Below are positions 11,801-20,559 of a stretch of DNA of 64,000 bases, piece after piece. The DNA lies in the NCBI GenBank assembly GCA_030549495.1, contig JAUIRK010000106.1, positions 248,001-312,000 of the forward strand, written 5' to 3'. Position numbers and translations under genes: made by a program. This stretch comes from Nectonema munidae. Its lineage: Eukaryota > Nematomorpha > Nectonematoida > Nectonematidae. Under the pieces are notes generated by a model. That model did no database searches. It saw only the letters and a list, made by a program, of their open reading frames with translations, and was not told the origin of the DNA. Each line of letters starts with the position of its first letter. Positions within the stretch are counted from its first letter, which is position 1.

Positions 11801-14800
11801 ACTTGACACATATATTTAGCTATTAATTCCTTCTTTTGATTTCATCGCTCACCCTCGTACGAATAACGCTTTAATTATAGCATAAATTTATCTTTGAAGA
11901 CATTTCAGGAATTGTTAAAAAATGAACACATTTATAAAATTTTTTTGATAGCTTTAAAAATATAAAAAAAATTACACGCTTTGTTCATTATGGAAATCGA
12001 AATTATATTTATATTAATTTTAAGAACAATTATACTCAATTATTTTCAAAAAAATTGACAAAAAATAATTTAGGATCAAATTGTTCTATTCCTTGTTTGA
12101 TAAAACCATTTTAACGATACAGTTAAAATTTATGTTAATTTAAAAAAAAATTGGAAGGGGGAGGGGATGAGACATTTTCCCTAATATTAGTTCTACTTTT
12201 GTTTCAGATTAAAATTCTTTTCTTTTTGTTTTCTTTTTCAGAATATTGGGAAAGTAGTCACAATCCAAATGTTCGGAAACAAAAAAAAATTACTTCATTG
12301 AACAGTAATAATAAAAATATTATTTATTTGTATCATATTTAACAAACATTATGTGTGATTTAAACTTTCTCATTGAAAAGTTTCAAACTCAGCTTTTCTG
12401 AATGAAGAAAGTCACCATGAACTATTTAGAAATGTTAGACCCAAAAGTAAAAGATCGCTGATATTTTTACTCGAATGAATGAAATGAGTGTATCTCTTCA
12501 AGCGACCAATATCAACATATTGAAATGCTTTGTAAAGCTAAAGAAAGACCTTTTCAAAGAAAAAATATGTTTAGAATTTGCGGTCATTTCAAGAAATAGT
12601 ATAATAATGAATCTATAGTTGCTAGCGTGTGCAAAGAAACCATGGTTCGTTTGGAAATATTGTCAAATGATTGATAAATATATTAAATTTATAAATGAAG
12701 AATGGATAGTGAATCCATTCTACTTTTTATTTGGATAACAAAATAGTTTCATATTGGATAATGCTAGAAAGAATATATTGTTATTAAATACGATTTGAAA
12801 AAACTTGTTATTAAATGCTATTTGAAAACTAACTTGGGAAGAATTTTGATATTTAGTTTTGTATGTGTTTCAAAGTATGTCAAAAAGCACTAGCTCTCCT
12901 TACTCTATAGTCTTTTGGGAAAATATGGTTCTGTTAATTTGGATTTAGTTAGTTTTTGTCAATTAAAACAAAATATAGAACCCATTAAATAATAATGCGA
13001 CTTTTTCGAAACCTTTTGTATAAGAAACTGGAGCAAACGAGTCATTAAATCGAAAAATATTTATTAACCTTTTGAGTTTAATGGTTCTATTTTTTAGGCC
13101 TACATTTACTAGAAGTTATTTCTTACGATGAAAAAGTGTTGATGGATTTTTACATGTATTATTAAAAAATTACATAATGTAAATTTGCAAAAAAAAAAGC
13201 GTCCCTATATTTTTGCAATATACATTTTTATCCTTGACGAATTAATATTTTTCGTGGTGTGAAAAGAGAGAACAGAAAAAAAATTGAGGGTGCGAAACTT
13301 AAAAAAGAAACAAAACCCCAGTTCTGAAATATTTTGAAAATTACCTCATTTTAAAATAAAAACACCTTCACAATTTCAACACAAGGAATCAGTATGTAGA
13401 AATTTTGAATTTTTTGACTACATATACAAATTCGTTAATCTTGAAAACACGCATTGAGGAAAAAAACATTCAGCAAACGAAATCGTCTAGAAGAGTGGTC
13501 GATATCGACCCCTGGGGGTCAATAACAGATCTTTATGGGTCAATAAGATAGACAAACTTACCAAATTGTGCTATGCTTTTTTTACTTTATAGTAGTAATA
13601 AATCTCCTTTTTCTTTTAAAACATAGCTTAGGACATTGTATAGTATAGGATATATCAAACATTTTTGGTTTGTATTTTCTCTCTTAATTGTTGGATATTG
13701 ATTAATGTTTTTATGAAACATTTCTGTGGGGTGGGGGTCGATGTGACGACAAATGTTCTATGAAGGGGTCGATGGGTAAAAAGGTTTGCCGACCCCTGCT
13801 AGAGTATCGAGGCTTGAATATATTACTTCTATACCATCTATTCCATTTTATGAATGAATACGGCACATATCAAAATGTCAATATGCAACAATTTGAGTGA
13901 TATTTGAAGAACTGATATACTATATAGCTTAATTTTTTTAGTTTAAAATTTTTTATAGGTCAATAAAGTTCATTTTTTTTGTAAAAAGTTGATATTTTGA
14001 TAAAAACTTTTTTAAAATTCCTCCTAAATTATTTATATGTCATTTTTGATATTCCTTTTAATTCCTTTAAGCAAAATGGGGCATTAGTGTGGCATAAAAT
14101 AAAATATTATTTTTAAAAAACCCATTTAAAATGGTAGCAGAAGATTCGTTTTCAAACCTCAGCCTTAAGAATTACTAGAAGTCTCGATTATTTAAGACCC
14201 AAAACTGTTTATAAGGAAAATGATTCAAGATAATTGTATTTAAAAATAAAACCGATTTTCTAAACTCTGAAATTATGCAGAATCTAGATTAACGTAAAAA
14301 AAGCTTTTGGCAAAATTAGAAATTTATCCTTGTTTCTCATCAACCATTTCAAGCAAGGGGTGATTGTAGAAGAAACAAAAAAGTATGCCGTAACCCTTTA
14401 ATTCCAGATCAGATATCGGATAAACATAAATTTGAGAATAAGTATATGAAAGTCAACAAGTAAATACATTCAGTATTATTTTATAGTTAACAATGGCCGG
14501 TATTTAAAATTAAAAGACAAACTCGGTTAACAGAGACACGCACGAATCAAAAATCGTTTGCTTCAATTCATTATGAAAATTAATTCGAAAAGCAAGGCAA
14601 ACGATTAATTTTCGAAAATGTGTATGTGTGTGTGTGGGACACTGTTCTTGCACTGGTTCTCAAAAAGAGAACAAAAGATTGCAATAAATGCTATTATACG
14701 CATTAGATTAGGGCTATTTCAAGCCAGCTCTCTAGTAATTAAAATAGTTTGAACATGATAACCCACTCCACGTCAACTAGAAACATAGGCAAACATTCCT

Positions 14801-15400
14801 TCTCTAAATGGCATAGCCTAACATGGAAGAAGAATGGGAAAAGTAATTAATTGACCTTTAGATTAAAGTGATGAGTATACTTCTTACCTGAAGATATTGG
14901 CATAGAAACATATGAAAGATTCAGAAACGTACAAACGACCTTGGATGAGTATGTCCTTTTGAAGAGCACACGAATAATCGCCTAAAAGGCGCTCCAAATC
15001 AGACAAATCCTTAAACAACTTCTTGAAATCTTCATTCCGCGACTTATAATTCGGCAGAAAGACGTCTTTAAAGGACCGCTTTGTTGTGTTTGTCTTCTTT
15101 TCAAACTCCATCTGATAAAAATGGCGTGGCGAGCCGATATTGGAGCGGCCAATGTCACTGTCATCACAATACATCTTGTTACTCGAAGAAACTTTGGGCA
15201 CGCAGATGGATTCTTTATCAACGGAGTATGCAATGCAAAAACTGTCTTGCGTTTTGGAAACGTTTTTTGATTTGACTAAGGACTTATTGCTTGGGACATC
15301 TTCTTCGATAGGTACTGCATTATACACTTTGCTTTCATCATTTCGAAAATCAATGGCGTCTGCATGCGAAGAAAACGGAGATGTTTTAATGCTGCTACAA
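2609..15400 (-). CDS. GRAMD1: GRAMD1/Aster-like sterol transfer protein, six exons visible, ends missing
   Basis: Six minus-strand exons (15400-14888, 11548-11200, 7208-7001, 5568-5413, 4223-4099, 2813-2609) have GT/AG borders and phases that fit: 2, 0, 1, 1, 0 and then 1 at the last donor. They spell a serine/acid-rich N-terminal part, a GRAM domain, a linker and a VASt (ASTER) domain. Proteins of this family sit in the ER membrane. Their GRAM domain meets anionic lipid and cholesterol of the plasma membrane, and the VASt domain carries sterol to the ER. The last ~20 residues of VASt and the ER-anchor helix are not seen and should lie further left. A first exon with the start codon may lie above 15400. 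Introns are 1.2-4 kb and filled with transposon debris. No stop or shift is seen inside the six exons, so the gene looks alive. Symbol by family only. Confidence 0.85.
2821..4098. other. GRAMD1-like intron 5, AT-rich
   Basis: No gene or recognisable transposon is seen. A stretch at 3372-3415 (GGGCATTTGACTTT...) resembles 11714-11757 in intron 1, so it is part of a low-copy repeat. Short homopolymer and TTTTTAGAAA runs occur near 3800-3920. Confidence 0.5.
4099..4223 (-). CDS. GRAMD1: GRAMD1-like exon 5: VASt domain
   Basis: The acceptor TGTTTAAG precedes 4223 and the donor CAG|GTACAT follows 4099. The exon enters in phase 1 and leaves in phase 0. It reads DIVVSDWHPH, then EQRTLYYIVIVPGMFANKS and APTFEVQ. 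This aligns with the Aster stretch with DIIFHPW, SRVILYTITLTNPLAPKTATV and ETQ, the first strands of the sterol-binding VASt fold. It is 125 nt long and completes the codon left open by exon 4. Confidence 0.85.
4224..5412. other. GRAMD1-like intron 4, AT-rich
   Basis: No gene is seen. The only marked features are a 13-bp poly-G run at 4901-4913 and scattered A/T runs. Confidence 0.5.
5413..5568 (-). CDS. GRAMD1: GRAMD1-like exon 4: start of VASt domain
   Basis: The acceptor TTCCTTTTAG lies just above 5568 and the donor CTACAAAG|GTAAAT just below 5413. It enters and leaves in phase 1 (156 nt). The peptide includes CGHFGHEGKLYLDICIPKS and IYNLIFSETIFVKTLYSERN. This matches the opening of VASt, where family members have an INEVFPVSVEHLFDLLF-like helix followed by an F-x-x-x-F-x-x-x-R segment. 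The joined exon 4/5 codon gives RNYKDIVV, equivalent to the conserved RRFTDIIF. Confidence 0.85.
5569..7000. other. GRAMD1-like intron 3, AT-rich
   Basis: No coding sequence is recognised. A short G-rich stretch lies at 6493-6543 and a run of ATGATTGATGA-like sequence at 6660-6840. Nothing here can be named. Confidence 0.5.
7001..7208 (-). CDS. GRAMD1: GRAMD1-like exon 3: acidic/serine linker between GRAM and VASt
   Basis: The acceptor TTTTATAG precedes 7208 and the donor CCCCGTG|GTAATT follows 7001 (208 nt, phase 0 in, phase 1 out). It encodes a low-complexity Ser/Asn/Asp linker with pieces such as HHKVKSESNIKEKYDVFSDS, NNKSSPLNSPNNSKN and SSSLLPR. Aster proteins carry a similar poorly conserved linker here. 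The assignment rests mainly on the matching phase with exon 4 and on its position, because linker sequence itself is not diagnostic. Confidence 0.7.
7209..8416. other. GRAMD1-like intron 2, left part
   Basis: Mostly AT-rich. Around 7855-8060 the plus strand may hold decayed hAT transposase sequence upstream of the clearer tail at 8668-9156, but no motif is firm. A possible 50-nt extra host exon lies just right of here at 8417-8466 on the minus strand. Confidence 0.3.
8668..9156 (+). mobile_element. hAT transposase C-terminal remnant
   Basis: One frame runs from 8668 to a stop at 9154-9156 with two internal in-frame stops, TAA at 8902-8904 and TAG at 8995-8997. It encodes FIASTLDPQFKILWC, then SAPAERLFSVAGNVFKRDRC and FETLIFIRCN. 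These are the hallmark DPRFK and (S/A)xxERxFSxAGxxxxxxR blocks of the hAT dimerisation region. The catalytic N-terminal half is not clear in the sequence before it. It lies in an intron of the GRAMD1-like gene, in opposite orientation. Confidence 0.8.
9536..9612 (-). repeat. Dispersed repeat, copy A
   Basis: On the minus strand this reads GTATATACCATTTTCAG, then CACCTTTTTGCAATTCC and CACCCTTTTTCAATTC. The same series occurs on the plus strand at about 16025-16135. Both contain two or three spaced 'CACCTTTTTGCAATTCC'-like units, so the element itself has a short internal repeat. The parent element is not recognised. Confidence 0.55.
9629..10463. mobile_element. Non-autonomous hAT-like element with inner SINE
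   Basis: The left end AGAGATGCTCAACCTTTTT and the right end AGGTTGAGCATCCCT are inverted, and both fit a CAGGGATGCTCAACC hAT terminus. The right inner part contains GCGGCCTGCAGGTCG, typical of the GC-rich subterminal part of such elements. No clean 8-bp target duplication was found, so one border may be off by a few bases or decayed. A tRNA-derived SINE at about 9960-10114 lies inside it and is therefore younger. No transposase is visible. Confidence 0.6.
9960..10114 (-). repeat. tRNA-derived SINE
   Basis: Read on the minus strand, the element starts GGGGGCATGAGTAAGG. It has a pol III B-box-like TTCGATTCGATCC about 50 bases on, then a non-tRNA body with GCGGTGCAATTGTGC and CACCTCACGATTCC. 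A second, shorter copy sharing GGCTTGATGCRGGATCGAA lies at about 16396-16470. Two diverged copies plus a B box support a SINE family. The A box is degenerate, and no target duplication was established. Confidence 0.6.
10640..11083. mobile_element. hAT MITE with perfect 8-bp target duplication
   Basis: The 444-bp element is flanked by AATCCTTG on both sides (10632-10639 and 11084-11091). Its ends are CAGTGGCGTAAC and GTTACGCCATTG, and just inside lie GC-rich GCTCGGGGCGGA and its partner GCCGCCCGGGGCGGAC. An 8-bp duplication with CAG...-type ends is diagnostic of hAT. There is no open frame, so it must be moved by another element. The intact duplication suggests a fairly recent insertion into the GRAMD1-like intron. 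Confidence 0.92.
11200..11548 (-). CDS. GRAMD1: GRAMD1-like exon 2: core and end of GRAM domain
   Basis: The acceptor AAAATTTTAG lies above 11548, and the first base G completes the Arg codon split with exon 1. The peptide reads WETSLQIAFKNITFLNKEKT, then FPNAISVCTNSGERFTFSSL, DKTYFLLFEVWQNAL and HRCYGSELGLTSDDDDYV. This is a strong match to Aster GRAM domains, which have RWET, TKEKTA, IPNAI and QCYGNELGLTSDDEDYV blocks. The donor is taken as CCAGC|GTACGA at 11200 (phase 0). An earlier TCT|GTTTTA site would also keep phase. The plus-strand open frame over the same bases is only a shadow. Confidence 0.88.
11549..13492. other. GRAMD1-like intron 1, right-hand AT-rich part
   Basis: No gene seen. 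11714-11757 is a relative of the repeat at 3372-3415. A 63-codon open frame at 12151-12342 is serine/asparagine-rich low complexity and is not taken as a gene. Confidence 0.45.
13493..13798. mobile_element. Small non-autonomous hAT-like element
   Basis: The right end reads, inverted, CAGGGGTCGGCAAACC, a common hAT terminus. The left end GAGTGGTCGATATCGACCCC is a diverged partner. Inside, repeated GGTCGAT and GGGTCAAT words occur at both ends. Flanks share CTAGA but no full 8-bp duplication, so it is an older copy. Length is 306 bp with no open frame. Confidence 0.6.
13799..14887. other. GRAMD1-like intron 1, left part, AT-rich
   Basis: Nothing recognised apart from a short TG run near 14618-14635. 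Confidence 0.45.
14888..15400 (-). CDS. GRAMD1: GRAMD1-like exon 1 (first visible): N-terminal region and start of GRAM
   Basis: The acceptor TTTTATTTAG lies above 15400 and the donor TTCAG|GTAAGA follows 14888. About 120 residues of Ser/Asp-rich N-terminal sequence are followed by FKKLFKDLSDLERLLGDYSC, then ALQKDILIQGRLYVSESFIC and FYANIF. This corresponds to the Aster GRAM opening (F..LF..L...E.L..DYSCALQ, then GRLY and FY.NIFRW). If the acceptor is not real, the same frame stays open up to an ATG at 15487-15489, which would give an alternative first exon. The first Met inside the exon lies well into the linker, so an upstream exon or that ATG is needed. Confidence 0.85.
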
Positions 15401-15489
15401 CTAAATAAAATAGAAGTGTTAAAGATGTTTTGCGCGTAGTTCAGCTTTCCGTAAATAATAATGAAAGAGCCTTGAGCAAAACATTTCAA

Positions 15490-16020
15490 ATCTTCACTGT
15501 AAAGGTAGAAGATACATAATATTTATCATGAAACATACAAGGAAGAAAGCATTACTTATTAGCGCCAACGTCCATACTATTTCACAGCATGATTGATGAC
15601 AGACAGCGAGGAGAAACAATATATGAATAATATTGTATACATATCTAAAATAAGAAATCATTTAGAACTGAAGAAAAAATTAAATCGACAAAATAAAGTT
15701 TATTGCTTAAAAAGTAGTAATGAATAAAATTTTTAACTAGATATACAATTGACATCGAGGAGTGAGAAATATCAAACTCCTTGCCATTTCATAATATCGA
15801 CATGTATGAATTTGTTCATGCTATTATTAGTGGACAAACTGACAATAATTTTTTTATATGATTTTTATACAGAACGTGTATAATTTATTCATACAGCATT
15901 TGCATATTTTTTTATTTAATTTTGGTTTACAAGAGGAAGCGTTGACAGAATTTTTATATCTATATCTGTTTTATTTCTCGATAGCAATAGTGTTAAAATT
16001 TTTAATAAGCAATTTTAGTG
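15490..16020. other. AT-rich region upstream of the first visible GRAMD1-like exon
   Basis: No exon or element is recognised. It may contain the promoter or a further 5' intron, but no promoter motif stands out. Confidence 0.4.
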
Positions 16021-16024
16021 ATAC

Positions 16025-16135
16025 AGCCGTAATATATTCCATTTTCACTTTCGTCGCACCTTTTTGCAATTCCATTACATCCTTTTCAAATTTCGGCACA
16101 CCTTTTTACAATTCCATACACCCTTTTATTCTTCA
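16025..16135 (+). repeat. Dispersed repeat, copy B (inverted relative to copy A at 9.5 kb)
   Basis: It reads ATATTCCATTTTCACTTTCG, then CACCTTTTTGCAATTCC, ACATCCTTTTCAAATTTCGG and CACACCTTTTTACAATTCC. The first half matches the reverse complement of 9536-9612 closely; the remainder adds further units of the same short repeat. Identity of the element is unknown. Confidence 0.55.
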
Positions 16136-16395
16136 AAACTTACTTATTATCTAAAAGAAACATTAGTTATTCAAAATCAAGTTATATTGAAACACATTAG
16201 AAACGAATTTATTGAAAAAATAAGCAGGTTTTAGTATAAATTTTCTTATGTCTACTTTTGTTATTCACAAGTTATCACTTTCAAAAAATTCATTCAAATT
16301 TTAATTCAGAATTAAAAAAATTAATTTGAACTGAAAAGAACTAAGGTTAATTTTTGTTATTAGGAAAAAATGTTAAAATTATTAATAATTCAACA

Positions 16396-16470
16396 TGTAA
16401 TTTCGAAAAATCCGCTTGTATCGAACTATAAGGAAAGTAGGCTTGATGCGGGATCGAACCCTAGACATAG
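16396..16470 (-). repeat. SINE fragment cut off by a hAT end
   Basis: GTAGGCTTGATGCGGGATCG and the flanking CCGCTTGTATCGAACT correspond to the SINE copy at 9960-10114. The homology stops exactly where the hAT terminus CAACGGTTCTTAACC begins at 16473, so the hAT insertion interrupted an existing SINE. Confidence 0.55.
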
Positions 16471-16472
16471 AG

Positions 16473-17985
16473 CAACGGTTCTTAACCTTTTTCATTTGCC
16501 GACCCATTTTACGTACGACACAAACACTTGCGACCTAACAAATAAAAAAAATAAGAAGGATAATAAAAAACATTATTATCTACCCTTGATTTAAGAAATC
16601 AAAATGCTTTTTATTGATTTATAAAAGAAACATGTTATTTATTACAATGTTTTAATTTGACCAGGAAGTTACAATTAATGAGAACGTTGCGTTTGAAGTT
16701 TTCTTGAAAGCTCTTCAAAACGGGGTTTTATTGTTGACAGACATCGCATGTCGTGCTCCTGTGATAAACAGGATTTAGATATTTATTTTTAATAAGAGCT
16801 GAAAAAGTAGTCTCACACAAATACGTTGTTGGGAAAAAGACCTTAAGTGCTTGGAACACTACCACATCTTTTTCTTTATAAATATTTGTCCAGAAAGCAC
16901 TCAAAGTTTCCGTTTTAAAATCATATTCAAGAGCGTTGTCATTTTTTATTTCAATTAGTTGCTATTCTAATTGGTAGATATCAGAAATTTCTTGAGTAGA
17001 TCTTCAATTTTCACATCAAATGGATTTCTGACCCAGTTATAGATGGACATATCTTCGGGAATGTATTTTTGGAAATCGGAAATCATTTTTTCCAAGTGCT
17101 GCACTACAATTTCTTTGACTTCAAGAAAGCTTCATGAATTGTCTTCAAAATCAAAGAAAGGTTGGGAAATTATGAAGTTTTTCCAACAGAAATTTTTCGT
17201 TTCCACAAGCTGAGCTTCTCTCTGAATGCTGTCAACTTTTCTGCTGTTCCTACCAGTGTCTCATTTCGGCCTTGCATTGGTGTATTCAAGTTGTTAATTT
17301 CTGTAAAAATGTCTATGAGTTACGCCAATTGTAAAAGCCCTTTTGAATCGTCAAACCTAGAAGTAAGTTGGTGTTTTTGATCCACCAAAAATATCTGAAC
17401 TTCTATTCTCATTTCCAGTAACATCTGAAGAACTTTCCCTCGAGATAACCGTCGAACCTCAGAATGATAGAGCAAATGGTTATGTTATTACTCAAAATCT
17501 TAGCACATCCGATTAAAAATTCTACTGTTTAGTGATCTAGATTTAATGAAGTTAACGATTTGAATGACATCTTTCATTACAACATTTAACTCCCCAGAAA
17601 GAGGTTTAGCTGCAAGGTTCTCTCGGTGAAGAAGACAGTGAAGAATAAGTACTTCTCGGTTCACATTTTTACTCGACTTGTAAATCCCTTACGAGCATCA
17701 AGCATGGCTGGTGCACCATCACAACACACACTGTAACATTGATTCCAGGATAGTCCTTCATCTTTTAAAAAAGAATCCACCATTTTAAATATCTTCACCA
17801 GTGGTGGTAGTATGAAGCAGATTGCAAAAGAAAAATTCTTCTTTCATATCCTCTGCTCCTTGATATCTTACATACACCATCAGTTGAGCATCATTACTAA
17901 TGTCAGTCGATTCATCCAACTGAAGGCTAAATTGACCACTCTTTTTCAAAGACTCAATTAATTGACTTTTGACAATTACAATTTT
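16473..17985 (-). mobile_element. ZBED5/SCAND3-like hAT transposase remnant
   Basis: In mixed minus-strand frames the region runs through a recognisable ZBED5-type hAT transposase. It shows SGQFSLQLDESTDISNDAQL near 17920, CCDGAPAMLDARKGF near 17720, NFIKSRSLNSRIF near 17520, LLYHSEVRRLSRGKVLQ near 17440, and finally TTYLCETTFSALIKNKY near 16800. The DES and CDGAP Asp residues and the C-terminal E are still visible. Many stops and frame changes show it is long dead. The 3' terminal repeat CAACGGTTCTTAACCTTTTT sits at 16473. The N-terminal zinc finger and the other end are not seen; the right border at about 17985 is where homology fades. Confidence 0.8.
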
Positions 17986-18414
17986 AAATTACAATTTTTT
18001 AGCCAATTGACTTTGACAATTCCTACCATGCTACATTTTTATCATTCATGGATCAAATAATACATTGATATTCGAATCCTAAAAATTCTGAAAGATGTAT
18101 AATTTTTGGAATTTTTACGGAAAAGTTTATTTTAAAGTGAAAAATAGATTGAAAATTTTTTACGTTCTATTAATTTTAAAGTTTGAAGTTTTAATTAATG
18201 GAGCGTTTTTAATCAGTGAGAAATCGTTTTTAAACTATGAGAATGCAATATATATTTTTTTACGTAACCTTGGAAAGATTACAATATTGGGGCATCAGAC
18301 AAGGGGATAGATAGATTTCGACTAATGTAGTAACTTAATTTAAATTCATATGAGCACTTTAAAAGTTATCTGTGTCGCTTCGAAGGGAAAAAATATTTGA
18401 CTTGGATATTATAA
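17986..18414. other. AT-rich, nothing recognised
   Basis: A 71-codon open frame at 18095-18310 is Phe/Lys-rich and shows no family signal. Confidence 0.4.
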
Positions 18415-18490
18415 GATTGCCACAGTTGGGAATCGAACCAGATATAGCGTGATCAAAAACCTACGCCCCAACCACCAGTGCCATCTAATG
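18415..18490 (-). repeat. tRNA-like sequence, probably SINE head or tRNA pseudogene
   Basis: The minus strand holds a perfect pol III B box, GGTTCGATTCC, preceded by about 40 bases and a weak A box (TGGTGGTTGGGGC). The T stem next to the B box does not pair well and no acceptor stem closes. It is therefore not called as a working tRNA gene. Confidence 0.4.
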
Positions 18491-18874
18491 AAGTAATAAT
18501 TCAATAATTATTAAAAATAATAAATTAAAAACATTATGTATTTGAATACTATCGTTAATGTTATTTATGTATTTTGAAGAGATGATATGAAATTAAGGGA
18601 TGCCTCTGATTTCAAGATTTATTTTTGATAAATCCAAACTTAGTGCATATAAAAAAGGAATCAATAAGATTTGAATAATATAAAAATGATAAATAAAAGC
18701 TGTGACAAGTTCGCTTAAAGTTATATTATTTCCTGAGAGATTTCAAGGGGGCGAAATTTCAATTTTCTGAATTTATTAGACTTGTTTGTCTTCTGAGTAG
18801 ATTTTCGATATTACTTTTTTTGTTTCAAGATTAAGTCTTAGAATGAACATTTTTCATTAACATCCACTTCTTTG
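18491..18874. other. AT-rich, nothing recognised
   Basis: No open frame or repeat of note. Confidence 0.4.
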
Positions 18875-18980
18875 TTATAGTAATGCAAATTTGAGCTACA
18901 TTTGATCAAAGGCAGTATTGTAGACAGTTATAGTAATGCAAATTTGAGCTAAATTTGATCAGAGGCAGTATTGTAGACAG
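18875..18980 (+). repeat. Tandem duplication of 53 bp
   Basis: Two adjacent 53-bp copies (18875-18927 and 18928-18980) begin TTATAGTAATGC and end TTGTAGACAG. They differ at about two positions, so the duplication is recent. Confidence 0.9.
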
Positions 18981-20280
18981 TCATATGAATAAGAGCCCGT
19001 GCATTCTTGAGCGAGGCAAAAATTTTTTATAGCAAGCTATATAAGAACTCTATAATTTAAAGCTTAAAATGTTTATCCCTATTAAGTATTGTAACCAAGC
19101 CTGTTGATAAGGAGAAGGGGGACAAAGCCCCTGGGATTTATTTTGCCAATCTGAAACTCCTTTGAAATATATAAATGTCCTCCCCCGTACTTGAATTGGG
19201 CGAAGGGGCTAATTTAAACAACCAAGTCTTTTATTCTAGAATTCAAATATATAGCAGATATTCGTTTTATTTAATGTTTTAGTTTTTTTTATCAAAATTT
19301 CTAAGAATTTTTACACTTTGTTTAAAATTTTTAATAAAACTTAGTACAAATAATTTCATTTTCATGTAATTTTTAGCATATAACTTAGGGATTGGAATAG
19401 CTAATTTATATAAATTTAAAGTTTGTAGAATATTTCTTCCAAAAATTTTAAACCTTCAATTTCTATTTAAAATACAATCTGCTACATAAACATTTAAAAA
19501 GCTACATATCTATCAATTCATAGACCCATATCCTAAATAAATTTTCAAACAATTTACTTTACTGACTAAATATACGTGTAGGTAGAATATGAAGATTATA
19601 TTAGATGATTCTTTGTTTTTCTGTGTTACTAATCAATATTGGTAACATTTCGTTGATAAAAATTTTAAAATTTAATTTTAAGCAACAATGCCTTTCATTA
19701 CAGAGTAATGAATCCACCTAACCAATTCATTTGATATGAACCAGGCTTATTGAAAATAAGTGATATGAGAGACTGAGAAATATCTTTTAGCTCCTAATCA
19801 ATATTGCATTGGATAGTGGGGTTGTCGAATAATCTGTTGTTGGATAAATGAGGCCTGACACGGTATTACCAATGAGTCCTCTAATACAATCCTTTTCATA
19901 TGGTCTTTAGAAGACAGACAAGTTTAACCTTCGAACACCAAATATAAAATCGGTTCAACCAAAAATTCAGCTCCCTAAAGATTTACAAAAGAGATCATAC
20001 TCATGGTATAAAACTTTCACTTGGTTAGAGGATAACATAACTAATAGACTATACAGATAGACTGTGACCATCCGTTTCAATAACTGTTAAATAGCTTAAC
20101 TTAATTACATCTGAAGAGTAGTAATCTATCATATATGAATAATTTTGTTGAGCTTGAAGAGTTGTTCACAAACTTTCTAAAAAATTTTGGCGTAGCGGTC
20201 TAACTATAATTTTTAATAGCTCGGGGTCTCAATAAAAAAATAAATCAACATTTAAACTACTGTACTAAAAAATCGACACA
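18981..20280. other. AT-rich stretch with a short GC-richer patch
   Basis: A patch at 19100-19215 (AAGGGGGACAAAGCCCC, GAAGGGGCT) looks like the end region of a non-autonomous transposon, but no pair of ends could be matched. The rest shows nothing. Confidence 0.35.
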
Positions 20281-20289
20281 ATTGTTTAT

Positions 20290-20535
20290 TCAAAAATTAT
20301 CAGAACAATCCAAATCTCAATGGGATGGATGCATCTTCTTTGTCTAACCCAGTTTGTCTAAATTTGGTTGCTTTGGCCAATGCAATTCTCATATCATTAC
20401 TCACTTCCAATCTGTTTCGGGATTTGGTTTCAATGGCAAGAAGCATGAAAAACGCTTGCTCACACTCATATATAGTGGCAAATCGAATCAGAGCAATCTT
20501 TGCAAACATAGGACTCTCCCATTTCAATCGAAAAA
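20290..20535 (-). mobile_element. hAT transposase tail (ZBED5-like)
   Basis: An open frame on the minus strand encodes IRFATIYECEQAFFML, then ETKSRNRLEVSNDMRIALAK. This is the C-terminal hAT signature equivalent to TTYLCEAGFS...KTKKRNRL..E.DLRLALS. Only this tail is present. It directly abuts the end of a MULE transposase, so the two appear joined by insertion or deletion. Confidence 0.7.
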
Positions 20536-20559
20536 TGGCGGAAATATTTCAGAACTCTT

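Noticed and set aside
15140-15439. Plus-strand 99-codon frame
   Set aside because: Antisense of the first visible GRAMD1-like exon.
18415-18490. Working tRNA gene
   Set aside because: The B box is good, but the T stem and acceptor stem do not pair. Better explained as SINE head or pseudogene.
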